A stretch of DNA of 64,000 nt from Kryptolebias marmoratus (lineage: Eukaryota; Chordata; Actinopteri; Cyprinodontiformes; Rivulidae), in the NCBI RefSeq assembly GCF_001649575.2, contig NC_051434.1, forward strand, positions 13,394,620-13,458,619, written 5' to 3'. Within the stretch, counting starts at the first letter, position 1. Each line of letters opens with the position of its first letter. The notes below the pieces were generated by a model. That model saw only the letters and a program-made list of their open reading frames with translations, did no database searches and had not been told where the DNA came from. The translations under genes and the position numbers were made by a program. Shown here piece after piece: positions 63,763 through 64,000 of this stretch.

Positions 63763-64000
63763 ATAAACGTTAGCACACACCCAAACACAATAACATCTAC
63801 CCCCCAAGGTGAACTCCCGATGATTGTATCAGTCATTATGCTTGATGAAATACATAATATTCTGTCCTAAATAGAACAACATGAATATGTAACAGCAAAG
63901 ATAGATGTTCCATTTCAGAGCAAACTGCACACTTTGCACAAACCTACAAAGTGGGCATGTTTGGGAAAACTATTTTGAAGACATTGTCTGTAATTTTACT

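Overview
The window is vertebrate nuclear DNA, most likely from a teleost fish. The genes are split into many short exons with GT/AG borders, the proteins match vertebrate families along their length, and the introns hold repeats typical of fish genomes. It is AT-rich with long homopolymers. A short run of Ns at 10390-10401 inside poly-C is an assembly gap.

Three protein-coding genes are supported. (1) igf2bp3, plus strand, 551-10159 coding. The window enters the gene in an intron and carries 14 coding exons: RRM2, four KH domains and the C-terminus (526 codons plus stop). RRM1 and the start lie to the left. A 3'UTR of about 2.9 kb follows, with several let-7 seed matches. (2) gpnmb, minus strand, 19965 down to 14343. 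It is complete: 12 coding exons join in frame to 624 codons plus stop (signal peptide, N-terminal domain, PKD domain, Thr/Pro-rich segment, Cys-rich domain, one membrane helix, short tail with a dileucine signal). It converges tail to tail on igf2bp3. (3) kcnh8 (ELK/Kv12-type voltage-gated K+ channel), minus strand, 63732 down to 32582. The 13 exons present encode 899 residues from just before S1 to the stop. The N-terminal PAS region lies to the right of the window. Exon phases agree at every join in all three genes.

The 12.6 kb between gpnmb and kcnh8 has no recognisable gene. It holds a CpG-rich block upstream of gpnmb, a very young-looking inverted-repeat transposon (25237-25729), and a few minus-strand open segments that could be exons of something unrecognised.

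Repeats are dense. They include a non-autonomous element family with inverted ends (about six copies, one in the presumed gpnmb 3'UTR), a second dispersed repeat family, a LINE fragment, pieces of DNA transposons, microsatellites and a GTAC-rich minisatellite. The observations most worth following are: an exact 30-nt inverted copy of a kcnh8 exon/donor junction placed in the intron before that exon; TG repeats directly against two kcnh8 splice sites; and the perfect 103-bp terminal repeats of the 25.2-25.7 kb element. No previously undescribed biological system was established. The three genes work in unrelated processes (mRNA regulation, lysosomal/melanosomal membrane glycoprotein, neuronal K+ current) and I see no functional cluster.
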